From Odobenus rosmarus divergens (taxonomy: Eukaryota > Chordata > Mammalia > Carnivora > Odobenidae), in NCBI RefSeq assembly GCF_000321225.1, contig NW_004450583.1, positions 36,238 through 100,237 on the forward strand: a stretch of 64,000 nucleotides of DNA, read 5' to 3'. The notes under the pieces were generated by a model. It searched no databases. It was not told where the DNA came from and was given only the letters and a program-made list of their open reading frames with translations. Shown piece by piece: positions 1 through 59,141 of this stretch. Made by a program: the position numbers and the translations under genes. Every line of letters begins with the position of its first letter. The stretch's first letter is position 1.

Positions 1-329
1 TCAGATCTTTCCTCAGTAGCAGACTGGTTTACCTATCTCCTAACTGGGATCAATTCCCCCCGCCCCCTTGCATTAAATTCCTTCAGTGTCATCAGAGTAT
101 TTTTGTTTTTAATTTCTAGTAGCACATACTTTAGAAAAATAAGAAAATATGAACAAGAATTAATATTATATGGGAAAAGGAACGCTAAAAGACACAAAAG
201 AAGCAGTCAGACAAATCTAGAATGTGAGACATTCTATAGGACAAATGACTGGCTTTCTTCAACAAATGGTGTGGGGGTTGGGGAAGAGGGGGGCCCATTC
301 TAGATTAAAAGAATTTAAGAGACACAACC

Positions 330-605
330 ATATGCAGTGTATGGCTCTTATTTGAATCCTGACTCAAACTAGCAATGCAAAGAAATCTTTGAAACAATTG
401 GGGACATTTAAATGCAAAATGGGTATTAGATGGTACTGTTTTCATAGTAGTAATAATGACATAGTTATGTAAAAAAGGCCTTATGTTAGAAATGCATCTT
501 GGTGTATAAATAAGATTGACAAAATATTAGTAATTGCAGCTGTGTTTCTTGTTCTTTCTACTTTTGTATACATTTGAAATTTTTCGTCATAAAAACTTAA
601 AATGA
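330..605 (+). repeat. ancient LINE 3'-end-like relic
   Basis: Phrases such as TGGGTATTAGATGGTACTG and TACTTTTGTATACATTTGAAA followed by an A-rich end resemble the 3' UTR of old mammalian LINEs. It is strongly diverged, so the family is uncertain. Confidence 0.4.
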
Positions 606-1425
606 GAGGGCAGGCCAACTAAAAAGGAAAAAATAGGAATAAGAAAAAAAAAAAGTCCTACCATCCTGGGAATGCTTGTTTACAGAACCAAAGGGCTATC
701 TGGTAAAAGTCCTTGACTCTGGCAATCAATCCTGGCAGCAGTCTGGGTTTATCTCATGCACACGTCCTCTGTTCCTCTGCAACACATATGAAGTACTCAG
801 ATGGTTTCTCAGGGACAGGAAATTGCAGGGTTTTGTTTTTTCTGTTAAGAGCACTAACTCTTAACTGCAATGCAACAGTTCCTCGGTCCCAGGATCATCC
901 ATTGCTGCCATCAGATTACAACTTAATAAGCTAAAAATGGCCAGGTTGCCTGTGTTCTGCTAGCATCAGTGATAAAGTGGCCAACTCTAAATTCAGATCA
1001 CCAGATACCCCCTTGCTAGAGCTTTCCACTCCAGAGCATGGTAAACTCTCTGCTTGTGGGAACCACTTTTACCTTCATCCCTGTCAAAAACCAGAGATAG
1101 CATTGCACTTGGCCTCTAGTAAGCACTCATGTTTAATTGAACTGAAACCCTTAGAGGAAAGGAGCCACAAGAGTTTGAATGCCACTTAGCATAGGAAAAA
1201 ATTGTGATAAGAGATTAGGAAGACAAGTTTACGAACTACTTCCTAAAACAATAAATATTCCTTCCCCAGTCACTAGGAATTTGATTAGAACAAGAAACAT
1301 AGATGAGAGAAAGGATAAGAATGATAGAAGCCCAAAGCATCAGGTCAAGGTAAGATTAGGAGGGAGAAATTTTGGTTTCATTCAGATCCTTCTTTAATAA
1401 AGTATTAAAAAAAAAAAAACCTTTT

Positions 1426-1522
1426 GGGGCGCCTGGCTGGCTCAGTTGGTAGAGCATGCGACTCTTGATCTCAGGGTCGTGAGTTCAAGCCCCATGTTGG
1501 GTGTGTCCTACATTTAAAAAAA
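1426..1522 (+). repeat. Can-SINE, tRNA-like head only
   Basis: It starts GGGGCGCCTGGCTGGCTCAG and keeps box-B-like GAGTTCAAGCC of a tRNA promoter. It ends shortly after in a short A tail with no CT-rich body. This is an older, short carnivore tRNA-SINE type. Confidence 0.75.
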
Positions 1523-2446
1523 TGGTGGGGAGGAGGAAAAAAAACAAAAACTTTTTCCCCTACCCTTCTTTTTGTCCTTCCCCTTCTCATTATCTTCAGT
1601 AACAGTGCTTGCCAATTCTTAGGTGTCCACACACTATAGAATGTCAAGGAGCTGCCATTCTGTTGTCTGGGGACACGTAATATACAGATCCTTTCATTTT
1701 GCCTCTTTTGTCTAAAAATGAAATTCTAGTAAACATCCGTTTTTAGTGTTGTTAATTTAACGAGTTATTCCTAATTTGAAGCCCCTGCCTCTGTCTTAGT
1801 GTGAGAATTAGTAAAATAAGTAACACTAAACCATTTTAAATTTGGGGAAGAAAGGCACTATGATAACATGAGGTATTGCTGCTTGAATTGGTAAAAACTC
1901 AACTAAACCTGGTTTCTTTAGGAAGTTTTGAGACCAAAGACCATAATGGAACACAGGAGCTTGCTTCAAGACAATATCGTCCCCATTCCACATCTTTCCT
2001 TACTACTTTTTGGTGTGCTATTGTAAACTCCTTCACTATCTGACCAAGACATTGCCTAATGACCAGCTGCGACAATTTGGCTTTATCCCATTCTCATTCC
2101 TTAAGCAATGGTAGGGCTGCAACTTCATGAAATTAATTCCTAGAAGTCACAAAACAAGATTTTGACAGGAGGGGATGTCCCTCGTTTAGAGTTCCCTTCT
2201 GGATAAGATACTGGAGGCCTCGTTGCAGGGAATTCTTGAGAGAAAACAATAGGAGGATGAGGGATTGTGATGGGTTTTTTTCCCCCCTAAAGAAAAATAT
2301 CAATAACCCTGTTGACAGTGTAAAGCAGTGTTTCTATCTGGGGTCAAGGCCAGAGCAATGGACACCTTATCCCACTCATCCTCTTCCTCTGATAAAGCCC
2401 AGTCAGTACTGTAAAGTCTTTTTTCAGAAGAGCCTAGCGGGCTTTT

Positions 2447-2456
2447 TTTAAAAAGT
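2447..2456 (+). promoter_or_regulatory. possible TATA-like element of OIT3
   Basis: A TTTTAAAAAG run lies about 80 bp before the OIT3 start codon, which would place a transcription start near 2475-2485. It is the only A/T box at a suitable distance, but A/T runs are common here, so this is weak inference without expression data. Confidence 0.25.
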
Positions 2457-2532
2457 GCTTGAAAAAGAAAGGGACAAAGAACAACTGAAATTAAGAGGAT
2501 TTCCAGTCTGCTCTGGTGGCTCGTCCAGAAGG

Positions 2533-26865
<24,333 letters not shown>

Positions 26866-27152
26866 GACCACCCAACACCCGACTCCTGGCTCTGGGTTGC
26901 CCACCTCTTTCGAACTACTTCCCTCTGAGAACATCAGTCAACACCTTTGAACATGGCACTCCTTTAAACCTCATACTGTGGGTTTCAACAGACTCCCAGA
27001 ACTGACTCATTCTGATTCGGGCCCCTGGGTTGGGAAAGAGCACTTCACTGCTGACTGACCTGACCCACGCGGGGCTTCATCCTCCTGACGTTGAAAGCTA
27101 CACTGTCCCTTCAGAAAGCAGCTCACTCCATTTCCCACATTTCTTTCCTTAC

Positions 27153-27158
27153 AATAAA
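27153..27158 (+). terminator. OIT3: OIT3 polyadenylation signal (AATAAA)
   Basis: A canonical AATAAA lies 288 bp after the stop and would give a 3' UTR of about 310 nt, in line with my recollection of an mRNA near 2 kb. Other AATAAA copies near 27232 and 27459-27475 could serve alternative ends. Confidence 0.6.
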
Positions 27159-27487
27159 ACACCTAGTGTAGGATGCAATAGGACCACTACAATCAAAATT
27201 TGGGCATGATACTTCAAACTACAAACTTGAAATAAATTAAATAGTTGCTTGAAATTATGACTTAAATACCCAATGACTCCTTAAATATGTAAATAATAAT
27301 TATACCCTGAAATTTCAATTCAAACACAGAATAGTTATAGGGGATTCGGAAGTTTATCAATATAAGTGTGTACTAAAAATTCCTATTTGATTTTCCTCTT
27401 GCATGATGTTTTCTTCTTTGATGTTTTTATATTACCTTAAGTGAAATATTTTCAGTTAATAAATATTAATAAATTTATTAACATGCA

Positions 27488-27643
27488 GGGCACCTGGGTG
27501 GTGCAGTGGGGTAAGCATCCGACTCTTGGTTTTAGCTCAGGTTGTGATCTCAGAGTCATGAGATCGAGCCCCGCGTCAGGCTCCATTTAACGTGGAGTCT
27601 GCTTGAGATTCTCTCTCCATCTGCCCCTACTACTCCCCTAAAA

Positions 27644-27674
<31 letters not shown>

Positions 27675-27687
27675 ATCTTTTAAGAAT
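27488..27687 (+). repeat. Can-SINE, forward, intergenic
   Basis: It starts GGGCACCTGGGTGGTGCAG and ends in about ten AAAT units plus CTTTTAAG. The flanks share TATTAACATGCA, an exact 12-bp duplication. Confidence 0.93.
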
Positions 27688-28054
27688 GTATTAACATGCA
27701 TTTAAGAGGTTCAATGACTGTAGACAAAATTAAAATTTGGTACCATATGCCCTGTTATTTGGCATTCTATGCCCTCAGACTAATAAGGCAATAGAAAAAG
27801 GTGTAAAATTATACCATAGTCTATTTTTTAAGTGGATGCTTAATAAATTTTATTGAAATAAATATTATAAACCACAGGGATGAATTTTATATGCAATTAA
27901 ATCCAATTCCTTAATATGCCAATTAATTTTATGGCTTTACATAAGATCAGGAAACAGTTTTTCTTGTTCTTCTTAGAAATGGCTATCATCAACAACTCTT
28001 AACGGAACCAGGAAAATTAACAAAAGGAAGGAAAAAGACAGAATGACCCAGGTC

Positions 28055-28240
28055 AGCAATTGGCCAACTTTTTCTGTCAAGGGCCAAATGGTAAACATTC
28101 TAGGCTTTCTGGCCATCTGTCACAACTATTCAGCCCTGAGGTTGTAGCACAGGAATGGCCATAAACAAATGAGAACATGGTTGTGGTCCCAGTAAAACTT
28201 CACAGAAGCAGATGTCAGGCCTGATTGGAGCTTCTTTTTC
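28055..28240 (-). repeat. ancient hAT-type DNA transposon relic
   Basis: GGCCAACTTTTTCTGTCAAGG followed by GGCCAAATGGTAAACATTCT, with TAAAACTTCACAGAAGCAG downstream, is a common mammalian non-autonomous DNA transposon ('TTTTTCTGTAAAGGGCC' type). A related copy in opposite orientation lies at 47510. Confidence 0.65.
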
Positions 28241-28249
28241 CAATCCCTG

Positions 28250-28411
28250 ACCTCAGTGGACCTCAGCCTTCCAAGTGCATCAGAATCAGGTGGGGAGCAT
28301 TTATAAAACACCAATATTTTATTATATTGGTGTTTTATATTATATATATTCTTTGTTTTTTAATGCTCCTCTGGTGATTCTAATCTGCAGTCAGGGTTGA
28401 GAACCATGGTT
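28250..28411 (+). repeat. MER5A-like relic carrying a 16-bp hairpin
   Basis: GTGCATCAGAATCAGGTGGG and the end GGTTGAGAACCATGG match MER5A. Its centre (28302-28339) is an exact inverted repeat of 16 bp with a 6-nt loop TTTATT. Confidence 0.6.
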
Positions 28412-28745
28412 TAGGGATTGACCGTTTGCGTCCCCTCAGATTTCAGGGACTTTTCCTAGCTACCTTCAGTGGCAATTTTTACCACATGCTTCTCAGATCT
28501 TAACATAGTTCATTGAGGAAAAAATTGAACCTCAGAGACAGACCTAACTCCATCTGACCTCACCTTCATTGGCCTTAACCAGGTAAGTCTCTGACTTTAC
28601 CCACCTGTTCTCATCTCTCCAGCACCAGTGGGAATGGTGGTTATCATTGGTGGAACTTACCAGGATGGGCTCTGTTCTCTTCTAAGTGAAATGGAAGCAC
28701 ATTGGTGATAATGGAATTCATTCATCTCTTTTCTAAAAAGTACAC

Positions 28746-28751
28746 TTTATT
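28746..28751 (-). terminator. PLA2G12B: PLA2G12B polyadenylation signal (AATAAA)
   Basis: TTTATT on the plus strand reads AATAAA on the minus strand, about 412 bp after the stop codon. It is the first canonical signal met, implying a 3' UTR of roughly 435 nt (about 28725-29162). Confidence 0.6.
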
Positions 28752-29162
28752 AAATGTGAGATGCTTACTGGCAACTGAAACATGGACCAGAGGAAAGTCC
28801 TTGCCTCCCACATGGTTGGACTCTGCAAAATGTCACTTATGAATATAATTACCAAGTCCAGGAATCCCAGTATTTTTGTCTTTATTTTAGTCTTTAAACT
28901 AAGAACTGAAATGCCAGGCAAATGTGTCTTGGTTGGGGAGACCATTGTTAAATGAAGAGTAGTCTTCAAATCACTCCATGGCTTCTTTCCAATTCTCCTC
29001 AAAGGATGGGACTCACATCTCAGCTGTAGAAGAAGTCTTTCTTTCTCTTGCTTTGTGGTATCCAAACTTCTGGAAGCAAGGATGAGACACATCTGCCACA
29101 CTACCATCTCAGAGACTGACAGCTGTGGCGTCACTCAAAACCAGGAAGGGATCGCCTCTTTC

Positions 29163-52376
<23,214 letters not shown>

Positions 52377-53211
52377 CCTGAAGCCAGGTAGGTACTGAGG
52401 TCCTTCCTCAAACACCAGCCAGTGTCCCAGGAAGTCCAGGCCCACAGCGTGCTGGCCAGATGTCAAGCAGGACTGGAAAGGGGATTATCTGGAACTCTCA
52501 ATCAGTGTGTTCCCCCAGAGATGGACTTTAAACATAGCCATGGAGGTTGGGATGAGATCAGGGCAATTAGAAAGGGCAAAGGTTAGGCAGTGGGAGGGCC
52601 TGTCTGAGGGATGGCCAGTGAGAGAGAGCACTTTAAAGTGGATTCCCCTGGCCTGGAGGAGGGAGATGTGGGCCCACTTGCAGGAGGCATGAGCAGCGGA
52701 GCAATTGGAACTCTGCCCCCATTCAGCTTGTTAACCTATTGATCAGTTATAAGTTTGGTCCTTCAGAGCTAGCCTCTTGACACAAGAGCTTGTCCCCGGG
52801 TTTCGGCGCCACCCCGAAGTCAGTCACCTGTGCATGGTCTCCAGGGAGATTAGGCAGGATGTCTTGAGGGTTCAGGAAGCCCCAGTGACAGTGGGTTAAC
52901 CATGTCACCTGTACCAACGGTCAGGATATTGTCAGAGTGCGCATGAAATGGGCTTTCAGATTTGGGACCCCAGCTTCTGCCTTGGTGTCTTCTTGGCTCT
53001 CAGACTCCGTCCTCCAATCTGGCAGAGCTCCTAAGTGCAGCTACCCTAGCGCTGGGGCATTTTTCCGTCTTTGCTTCCAGCAGTGTTGTTCCCACTCTGG
53101 GTCTGATGCCTACAGATTTCCCAAGGATGCTGCTGGGGGAACTCCGCTCTCCTCGTGTTGTTTTTACTCGGAGCTGCTTAGAAGTTAGGGGAGTTATCAG
53201 AAACAGTATTT
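52377..53211. promoter_or_regulatory. PLA2G12B promoter-proximal flank
   Basis: Unique-looking DNA upstream of the start codon. The transcription start is not identifiable. It holds the candidate HNF4/FOXA site at 52522. No CpG island or clear TATA box is seen at the expected distance, fitting a tissue-restricted promoter. Confidence 0.4.
52522..52536 (-). promoter_or_regulatory. candidate HNF4/FOXA site upstream of PLA2G12B
   Basis: On the minus strand this reads TATGTTTAAAGTCCA. The right half is close to the HNF4-specific CAAAGTCCA core (one mismatch), and the left half holds TGTTTA, a forkhead core. It lies about 150 bp before the start codon. HNF4A control of PLA2G12B is known from other mammals; assigning it to this site is inference. 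Confidence 0.35.
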
Positions 53212-53413
53212 GAGGGCGCCTGGGTGGCTCAGTCGTTAAGCGTCTGCCTTCGGCTCAGGTCCTGATTCCAGGGTCCTGGGATCGAGCCCCTCATCGGGCT
53301 CCGTGCTCGGCGGGAAGCCTGCTTCTCCCTCTCCCACTCTCCCTGCTTTTGTTCCCTCTCTCACTGTGTCTCTCTCTGTTAAAAAATAAATAAATCTTTA
53401 AAAAAAAAAAAGA
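53212..53413 (+). repeat. Can-SINE, forward, upstream of PLA2G12B
   Basis: It starts AGGGCGCCTGGGTGGCTCAG. Flanks CAGTATTTGA / GAGTATTTGA. This is the nearest SINE to the promoter. Confidence 0.94.
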
Positions 53414-53618
53414 GTATTTGAAATTTTAGGCTTTACAACCTTTGACGGGAGTCCAGTGTTTTGGCATCACTTTCATACTTTGCTTTTAGTCACGTGAAGA
53501 AATAAATTCCATCCATGAGATCACTCATCTAGATAAATGATAACTTTATGAACAGAATGAGTCATTAACGTTCTCTCTCAAAAGTCTGGAAAACTCCATA
53601 GGAAATAATGAATTACAT

Positions 53619-53818
53619 TTTTTTTTTTTTAAGATTTTATTTATTTATTTGAGAGAGAGAGAATGAGAGAGAGAGAAAGCACATGGGGGGGAGGGTCAGA
53701 GGGAGAAACAGACTCCCTGCCGAGCAGGGAGCCCGATGCGGGACTCGATCCAGGGACTCCTGGATCATGACCTGAGCCGAAGGCAGTCGCTTAAACAACT
53801 GAGCCACCCAGGCGCCCC
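53619..53818 (-). repeat. Can-SINE, reversed
   Basis: T-run, AAGATTTTATTTATTTATTT, GA body, head end CTGAGCCACCCAGGCGCCCC. Confidence 0.94.
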
Positions 53819-53819
53819 A

Positions 53820-54580
53820 TTTCTTTATTTTAGATAAGAAATCTATTTATCTAGACACTCAGACTCCATGAAGGGCAATGGTTAAAAAATACTTTGTATG
53901 AACAACGACGCCACCAATATTTTAAAGCACCTATATTTTCCAAACCACGGTGTGTGGGTTTCACATCAAATCTATGAAGCAGAGTAGACGTCATTCCCAT
54001 TTGAGAGACGACACTGCTGAGCTACAAAGGCAAAGGGACTCCGTCAGAAATGGACAGGCTGTCACTGGTAAAGGGGGGGTCAGGGAGGGCCAAGTACATG
54101 ATTTGTGGGGCCCGGTCAAAATGGAAATGGGAAGCTCTTTTTCAAAAAGCAGGGAAAAAGTGCTGCTAAAGGAACTAAAATATAGGGCTTTTCCTTTAAA
54201 AATGTCTTAATACTCATAAAATATCCTTAGTAATAGTGGTAACTGAGTAACAATATAAACTTGCAAATCACAAAAATGTTTTCGGGTGTCATAATTTTAT
54301 GTAATACAATATGTGCTCCTGTAAATATGTGATGTCTTCACTGATAAGATTTTTCTGACTTTTCCGCAAATGTATTTAATAGTTCATCAAGACCTACACT
54401 CCTAATAACTTCATTTTCAAGTCATACAATCGAAAGCAATGTCAGTTGCTCTTGGCAAATGCAAGATTGCAAATAATATCTGATAATTTTTAATTTCGAG
54501 AAGGAACTTTATGCTGATGCAACTCTTCCTGGAACTAATAGTATTTTTCCCTATTTTTGATACCATAAATTTTTTATTTT
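53820..54580. other. intergenic, nothing recognised
   Basis: A/T-rich unique-looking DNA. The 86-codon frame at 53950-54210 has no family resemblance. Confidence 0.4.
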
Positions 54581-55310
54581 TGTGATAAAATATGCATAAT
54601 ATTTGCCGTTTTAACCATTTAAAATTTATGTGGCATTAAGTCCACTAAGTACATTCACAGTGTTGTTCAACCGTCCTCACTGCCCATCTCCAGAACTTTT
54701 TCATCATCCCAAATTGAAACTCCATCCGTATTAAACAGTAATTCCCCATTGTGCTCTTCCCCCAGCATCTGGCAACCACTGTTCTACTTTCTGTTGGTAG
54801 TAATTTGCCTATTCTAGGCACCACATAGAAGTGGAATCATACATTTGTCCTTTTATGTCTGGCTAGTTTCACTTAACAATGTTTTCAAGGTTCATCCATG
54901 TTATGCCAACAGTACTTCATTATTGTGAATAATATTGTTGGGAATATTGGTATACAAATACCTGTTCAAGTCCCTGCTTCCAATTCTTTGGGGAACATAC
55001 CTAGAACTGGATTTGTTAGATCATGTGGTAATTTTATGTTAAACTTTTCAAGGAACCATCAAACTGTTTTCCATGGTGGCTGCACCATTTACATTCCCCC
55101 AGCAGTGCACACAGGTTCCAACTTCTCCACATCCTCAACTACAATGCTTATCCCCCCCCGCTTTTTTTTTGACAGTAGCCATCCTACTGGGTGCAAGATA
55201 GTGTCTCATTGTTCTAAATTTATGTTCCCTAATGATTAGTGATGTTGAGCATCTTTTCATGTGTTTATTGGTTATTTGTATGTCATCTTTGGAGAACTGT
55301 CTATTCAAGT
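54580..55310 (-). repeat. antisense L1 3' region
   Basis: TGATAAAATATGCATAATAT, TCTGGCAACCACTGTTCTAC and GGAACCATCAAACTGTTTTC are antisense L1. Confidence 0.8.
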
Positions 55311-55319
55311 CCCTCTTTG

Positions 55320-56070
55320 CCCAGTTCTTTTCCCCGGCTTTACTGAGATATAACGGACATAAATATTCTGTGAACTTAAGATGTAGATCATGTTGATTTG
55401 ATATACCTATATATCATGAAATGATTACTGCAACAGCATTAATTAACACCTCCCTCACCTTGCATAATTAAAATTTCTTCTTTGTGGTAAGAACAATTTA
55501 ACATCAATTTTCTTAGCAACTTTCAAATATATAATACAATATTGTTAACTATAGTCACCGCACTGTATATTACATCCCCAGAACTTTTTTGTCTTGTAAC
55601 TAGATGTTTGTGCCCTTTTACCAATATCTCCCCAATTTCCCCAACCCCTAACCCCTGGCAACCACTTCTCAACTCTGTTTCTATGAGTTCTGCTTTTTTT
55701 TTTTTTTTTTAGAATCCACGTAAAATAGTGATATCACACAGTATTTGTCTTTCTCTGTCTGCCTCATACCCTGAATGTAATGCCCTCAAGTTCCATCCAT
55801 GTTGTCACAAATAGCAAGATTTCCTTCTTTTTCATGGTTGAGTAATATTCCCGTGTGTGTGTGTCACATTTTCTTTATCCATTCACTGTAGACAGACACT
55901 TAGGTTGTTTCCATACATTTGCTAGTGTGAATAATGCTACAACGACCATGAGAGTATAAATATCTCTTCAAGATTCTGATTACATTTCCTTTGGATGTAT
56001 AACCCAGAAATGGAACTGCTGGATCATATGATCTATTTTTAATTTTTTGAGGAACCTCCATAATGTTTTC
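55320..56070 (-). repeat. antisense L1 3' region, separate copy
   Basis: GGCTTTACTGAGATATAACG restarts the 3' UTR of another antisense L1, which continues into ORF2 past the SINE at 56071. Confidence 0.8.
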
Positions 56071-56232
56071 TTTTTTCTTTATTTTTAATTTATTTTTGGA
56101 GAGTGTACACATGTGTGAACTGGAGGGTGGTGGGGACAAAAGGCTCCAGACTCAATCTCATGACCCTGAGATCATGACCTGAGCCAAAATCAAGAGTCAG
56201 ATGTTTAACTGACTGAGCCACCCAGGCGCCCC
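56071..56232 (-). repeat. short Can-SINE, reversed, in L1
   Basis: It ends CTGAGCCACCCAGGCGCCCC. Flanks CCTCCAT. Reduced GA tract. Confidence 0.9.
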
Positions 56233-57337
56233 TCCATCCTATTTTCCATAGCGGCTGCACCAATTCGCATTCCCACCAACAGTGCACATGGAGTTCCCTT
56301 TTCTCTACATCCTCACCAACACATGTTATTTCTTGTCCTTTTGATAACAGCCATTGCAACAGGTGTGAAGTGATATTGCAGTTTGGATTTGCATTTCCCT
56401 GATGACTGGTTGTGTTGAGTACCTTCTCATGTACCTGTTGGTCACCTGGTGTCATCTTTAGAAAATGTCCATTCAGAACACTCAGCCCATTTTTAAATTG
56501 GACTGTTTGGTTTTTTCGCTATTGAGTTGCATGAGTTTGGATATTAACCCTTATCAGATGAATGATTTGCAAGTATTTTCTCCCATTCCATAGGTTGCTT
56601 TTTAACTTTTTGATGGTTTCCTTTGTGGTACAGCAGCTATTTAGTCTGATGTAGTCCCACTTGTTCATTTTTGTTGCTTTTGGTGTCAAATCCAAAAAAA
56701 TAATCACGAAGACCAATGTCAAGGAGTTCACTGCCCGTGTTTTCGTCCAGAAGTTTTAGGTTTCAGGTCTTACATTCAAGTCTTTAATCCATTTTGAGTT
56801 GATTTGTGTCTGGTGAAAGATAGTAGCCCATTTTCATTCTTTTGCATGTGACTGCCCAGTGTTCTCAATGCCATTTATTGAAGAAACTGTTTTGGGGTCC
56901 TTTGTTGTTAATTAATTGACCATATATGCCTGGGTTTATTTCTGGGCTCTCCATTTTTTCCCATGGATCTATGTGTCAGCTTTTATGCCAATACCATACT
57001 GTTTTAATTGCTATACCTTTGTAGTATAGTTTGAAATCACGAAGCTATGCCTCCAGCTCTGTTCTGCATTCTCAGGATTGCTTTTGCCATTCAGAGTCTT
57101 TTGTGGTTCCATACAAATTCAGGATTGTTTGTTCTATTTCTGTGAAAAAAAGCCATTGGAATTTTGATGGGAATTGCATTGAATCAATAAATGTTTTTGG
57201 GTATAATGGACATTTTAGTATTCTTCCAGTCCATGGATATCTTTCCACTGTGTCTTCTTCAATTACTTTCATCAATATCTTATGGGCTTCTGTGTACAGA
57301 CAGTCCCTAACTTGCAATAGTTCAATTGACAGTTTTT

Positions 57338-57523
57338 GGGGTTGCCTGGGTGGCTCAGTCATTTAAGCATCTGACTTTTGATTTTGACTCAGGTTATGAT
57401 CTCAGGGTTGTGAGATCGAGCCCCCATGTCGGGCTCCAGGCCCAGTGTGCAGCCTGCTTAAGATTCTCTCTCTCCCTCTCCCTTTACTCCTCCCCCTGCT
57501 CCCTCTCTTAAAAAAAAAAAGTG
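57338..57523 (+). repeat. Can-SINE, forward, first of a tandem pair
   Basis: GGGTTGCCTGGGTGGCTCAG start, CTCTCTTAAAAAAAAAAAG end. Confidence 0.92.
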
Positions 57524-57718
57524 GGGGCACCTGGGTGGCTCAGTTGTTAAGCATCTGCCTTTGGCTCGGGTCATGATCCCAAGGTCCTGGGATCGAGCCC
57601 AGCATCAGGCTCTCTGCTCAGCAGAAAGCCTGCTTCTCCCTCTCCCACTCCCCTTGCTTGTGTTCCCTCTCTCGCTGTGTCTCTCTCTGCCAAATAAATA
57701 AAATCTTAAAAAAAAAAG
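57524..57718 (+). repeat. Can-SINE, forward, second of a tandem pair
   Basis: It starts GGGGCACCTGGGTGGCTCAG directly after the A-tail of the first, suggesting insertion into that tail. The body differs (CTCGCTGTGTCTCTCTCTGC), so it is not a duplication. Confidence 0.93.
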
Positions 57719-58561
57719 GTGGTGAGAGTGAGCATCCTTGTATTGTTCCTCATGTTAGTAGAAAATTTTTCAACTTTTCTCTGTTGAATATGATGTTGGC
57801 TGTTGGCTTGTCATATATGGCCTTTATTAAGTTGAGTCATGTTCCCTCTATACCTATTTTATTGAGAGATTTTATCTTAAGTGTGTATTTTATCAAATTC
57901 TTTTTCTGCATCTATTATCATATGATATTTACCATTCATTGTGTTAATGGGGTGTATCACATTGATTAATATGAATGTCAAACCAATCTTTCATCCCTAG
58001 AATAAATCCCACATGATTATGGTGTATGATCCTTTTAATGTATTGTTGAATTCAGTTTGCTAATAATTTGTTGAGGATTTTTGCATCTATATTCATTGGG
58101 TATATTGGCTAGTACTGTTCTTGTCTTGTAGTGTTCTTGTCTGGATTTGACATCAGGATAATGCTGGCCTCATAAAATGAGTTTGGAAGGGTCTCTCCTC
58201 TTCTATTTTTTTTGGAAGAGTTTGAGAAGGATGTGTATTAATCCTTTAAATGTTTGGTAGAATTCACCAGTGAAGCTATCTGATCTTGGACTTTTGTTTG
58301 TTGCAAGATTTTTGATTACTAATTCAATCTCCTTATTAGTAACTGGTTTGCTCAGATTTTCTATTTCTTCTTGACTTGGTCTTGGTAGGTTGTATATTTT
58401 AGGAGTTTATCCATTTCTTCTAGATGCCTAATTTGTAATTATTCTTAGTAGTCCCTATGACCCTTGTCTTTCTGTGGTATTGGTTATATCCCTTTTTTTC
58501 CCTTGGTGAGTCTAGCTAAAAATTTTTCAATTTTGTTTATCTTTTTTAAAAAATCAGCTCT

Positions 58562-58764
58562 CGGGGTACCTGGGTGGCTCAGTCATTGAGCATCTGCCTT
58601 TGGCTCAGGTCATGATCCCAGGGTCCTGGGATCGAGCCCCACATCGGGCTCCCTGCTAGGTGGGAAGCCTGCTTCTCCCTCTCCCACTCCACCCTGTTTG
58701 TGTTCCTGCTCTTGCTGTGTCTCTCTCTGTCAAATAAATAAAATCTTTAAGAACAAAACAAAAC
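58562..58764 (+). repeat. Can-SINE, forward, in L1
   Basis: It starts GGGGTACCTGGGTGGCTCAG. Flanks AAAAATCAGCTCTC on both sides, exact. Confidence 0.95.
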
Positions 58765-58938
58765 AAAAATCAGCTCTCAATTTCAGTGATTTTTTTCTAT
58801 CCTCTTTTTAGTCTCTAATTCATTTACTTCCACTCTGATCTTTATTTCCTTCCTTCTACTAACGTTGGGCTTCATTTGTTCTCCTTTTTCTAGTTCCTTG
58901 AGATATAAAGTTAGGTTGTTTATTTGAGACCTTTCTTG

Positions 58939-59141
58939 TTTTTTTTTTTTTTAAGATTTTATTTATTTATTTGACAGAGAGAGACACAGCGAGAGAGGGA
59001 ACACAAGCAGGGGGAGTGGGAGAAGGAGAAGCAGGCTTCCCGCTGAGCAGGGAGCCCGATGTGGGGCTCGATCCCAGGACCCTGGGACCATGACCTGAGC
59101 TGAAGGCAGACGCTTAAGGACTGAGCCACCCAGGTGCCCCC
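58939..59141 (-). repeat. Can-SINE, reversed, in L1
   Basis: T-run start, head end CTGAGCCACCCAGGTGCCCC. Flanks CCTTTCTTGTTT. Confidence 0.95.

Larger units (their letters stand above)
1..2532. other. upstream flank of OIT3, no gene recognised
   Basis: Only short, composition-driven open frames occur. About 330-605 resembles an old LINE 3' end and 1426-1522 is a SINE. The rest (600-1425 and 1523-2440) looks like unique sequence in which I recognise nothing. Confidence 0.6.
27180..28725. other. convergent spacer between OIT3 and PLA2G12B
   Basis: The genes meet tail to tail. The spacer contains a SINE, two old DNA-transposon relics and a hairpin. No further gene is seen. Confidence 0.7.

Noticed and set aside
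1426..1522. Possible tRNA gene (box A/B-like sequence)
   Set aside because: It is the tRNA-derived head of a carnivore SINE. There is no foldable acceptor stem, and the same head recurs in dozens of SINE copies.
27636..27674. Regular AAAT array considered as a CRISPR-like or satellite repeat
   Set aside because: It is the simple-repeat tail of a Can-SINE. There are no spacers, and the genome is a mammal's.
28733..29134. 133-codon minus-strand frame downstream of PLA2G12B
   Set aside because: It lies wholly in the predicted 3' UTR of PLA2G12B, after the family stop codon.
52377..52466. N-terminal extension of PLA2G12B exon 1 from an upstream in-frame Met
   Set aside because: It would put 30 residues before the signal peptide. 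The internal Met gives the family N-terminus.
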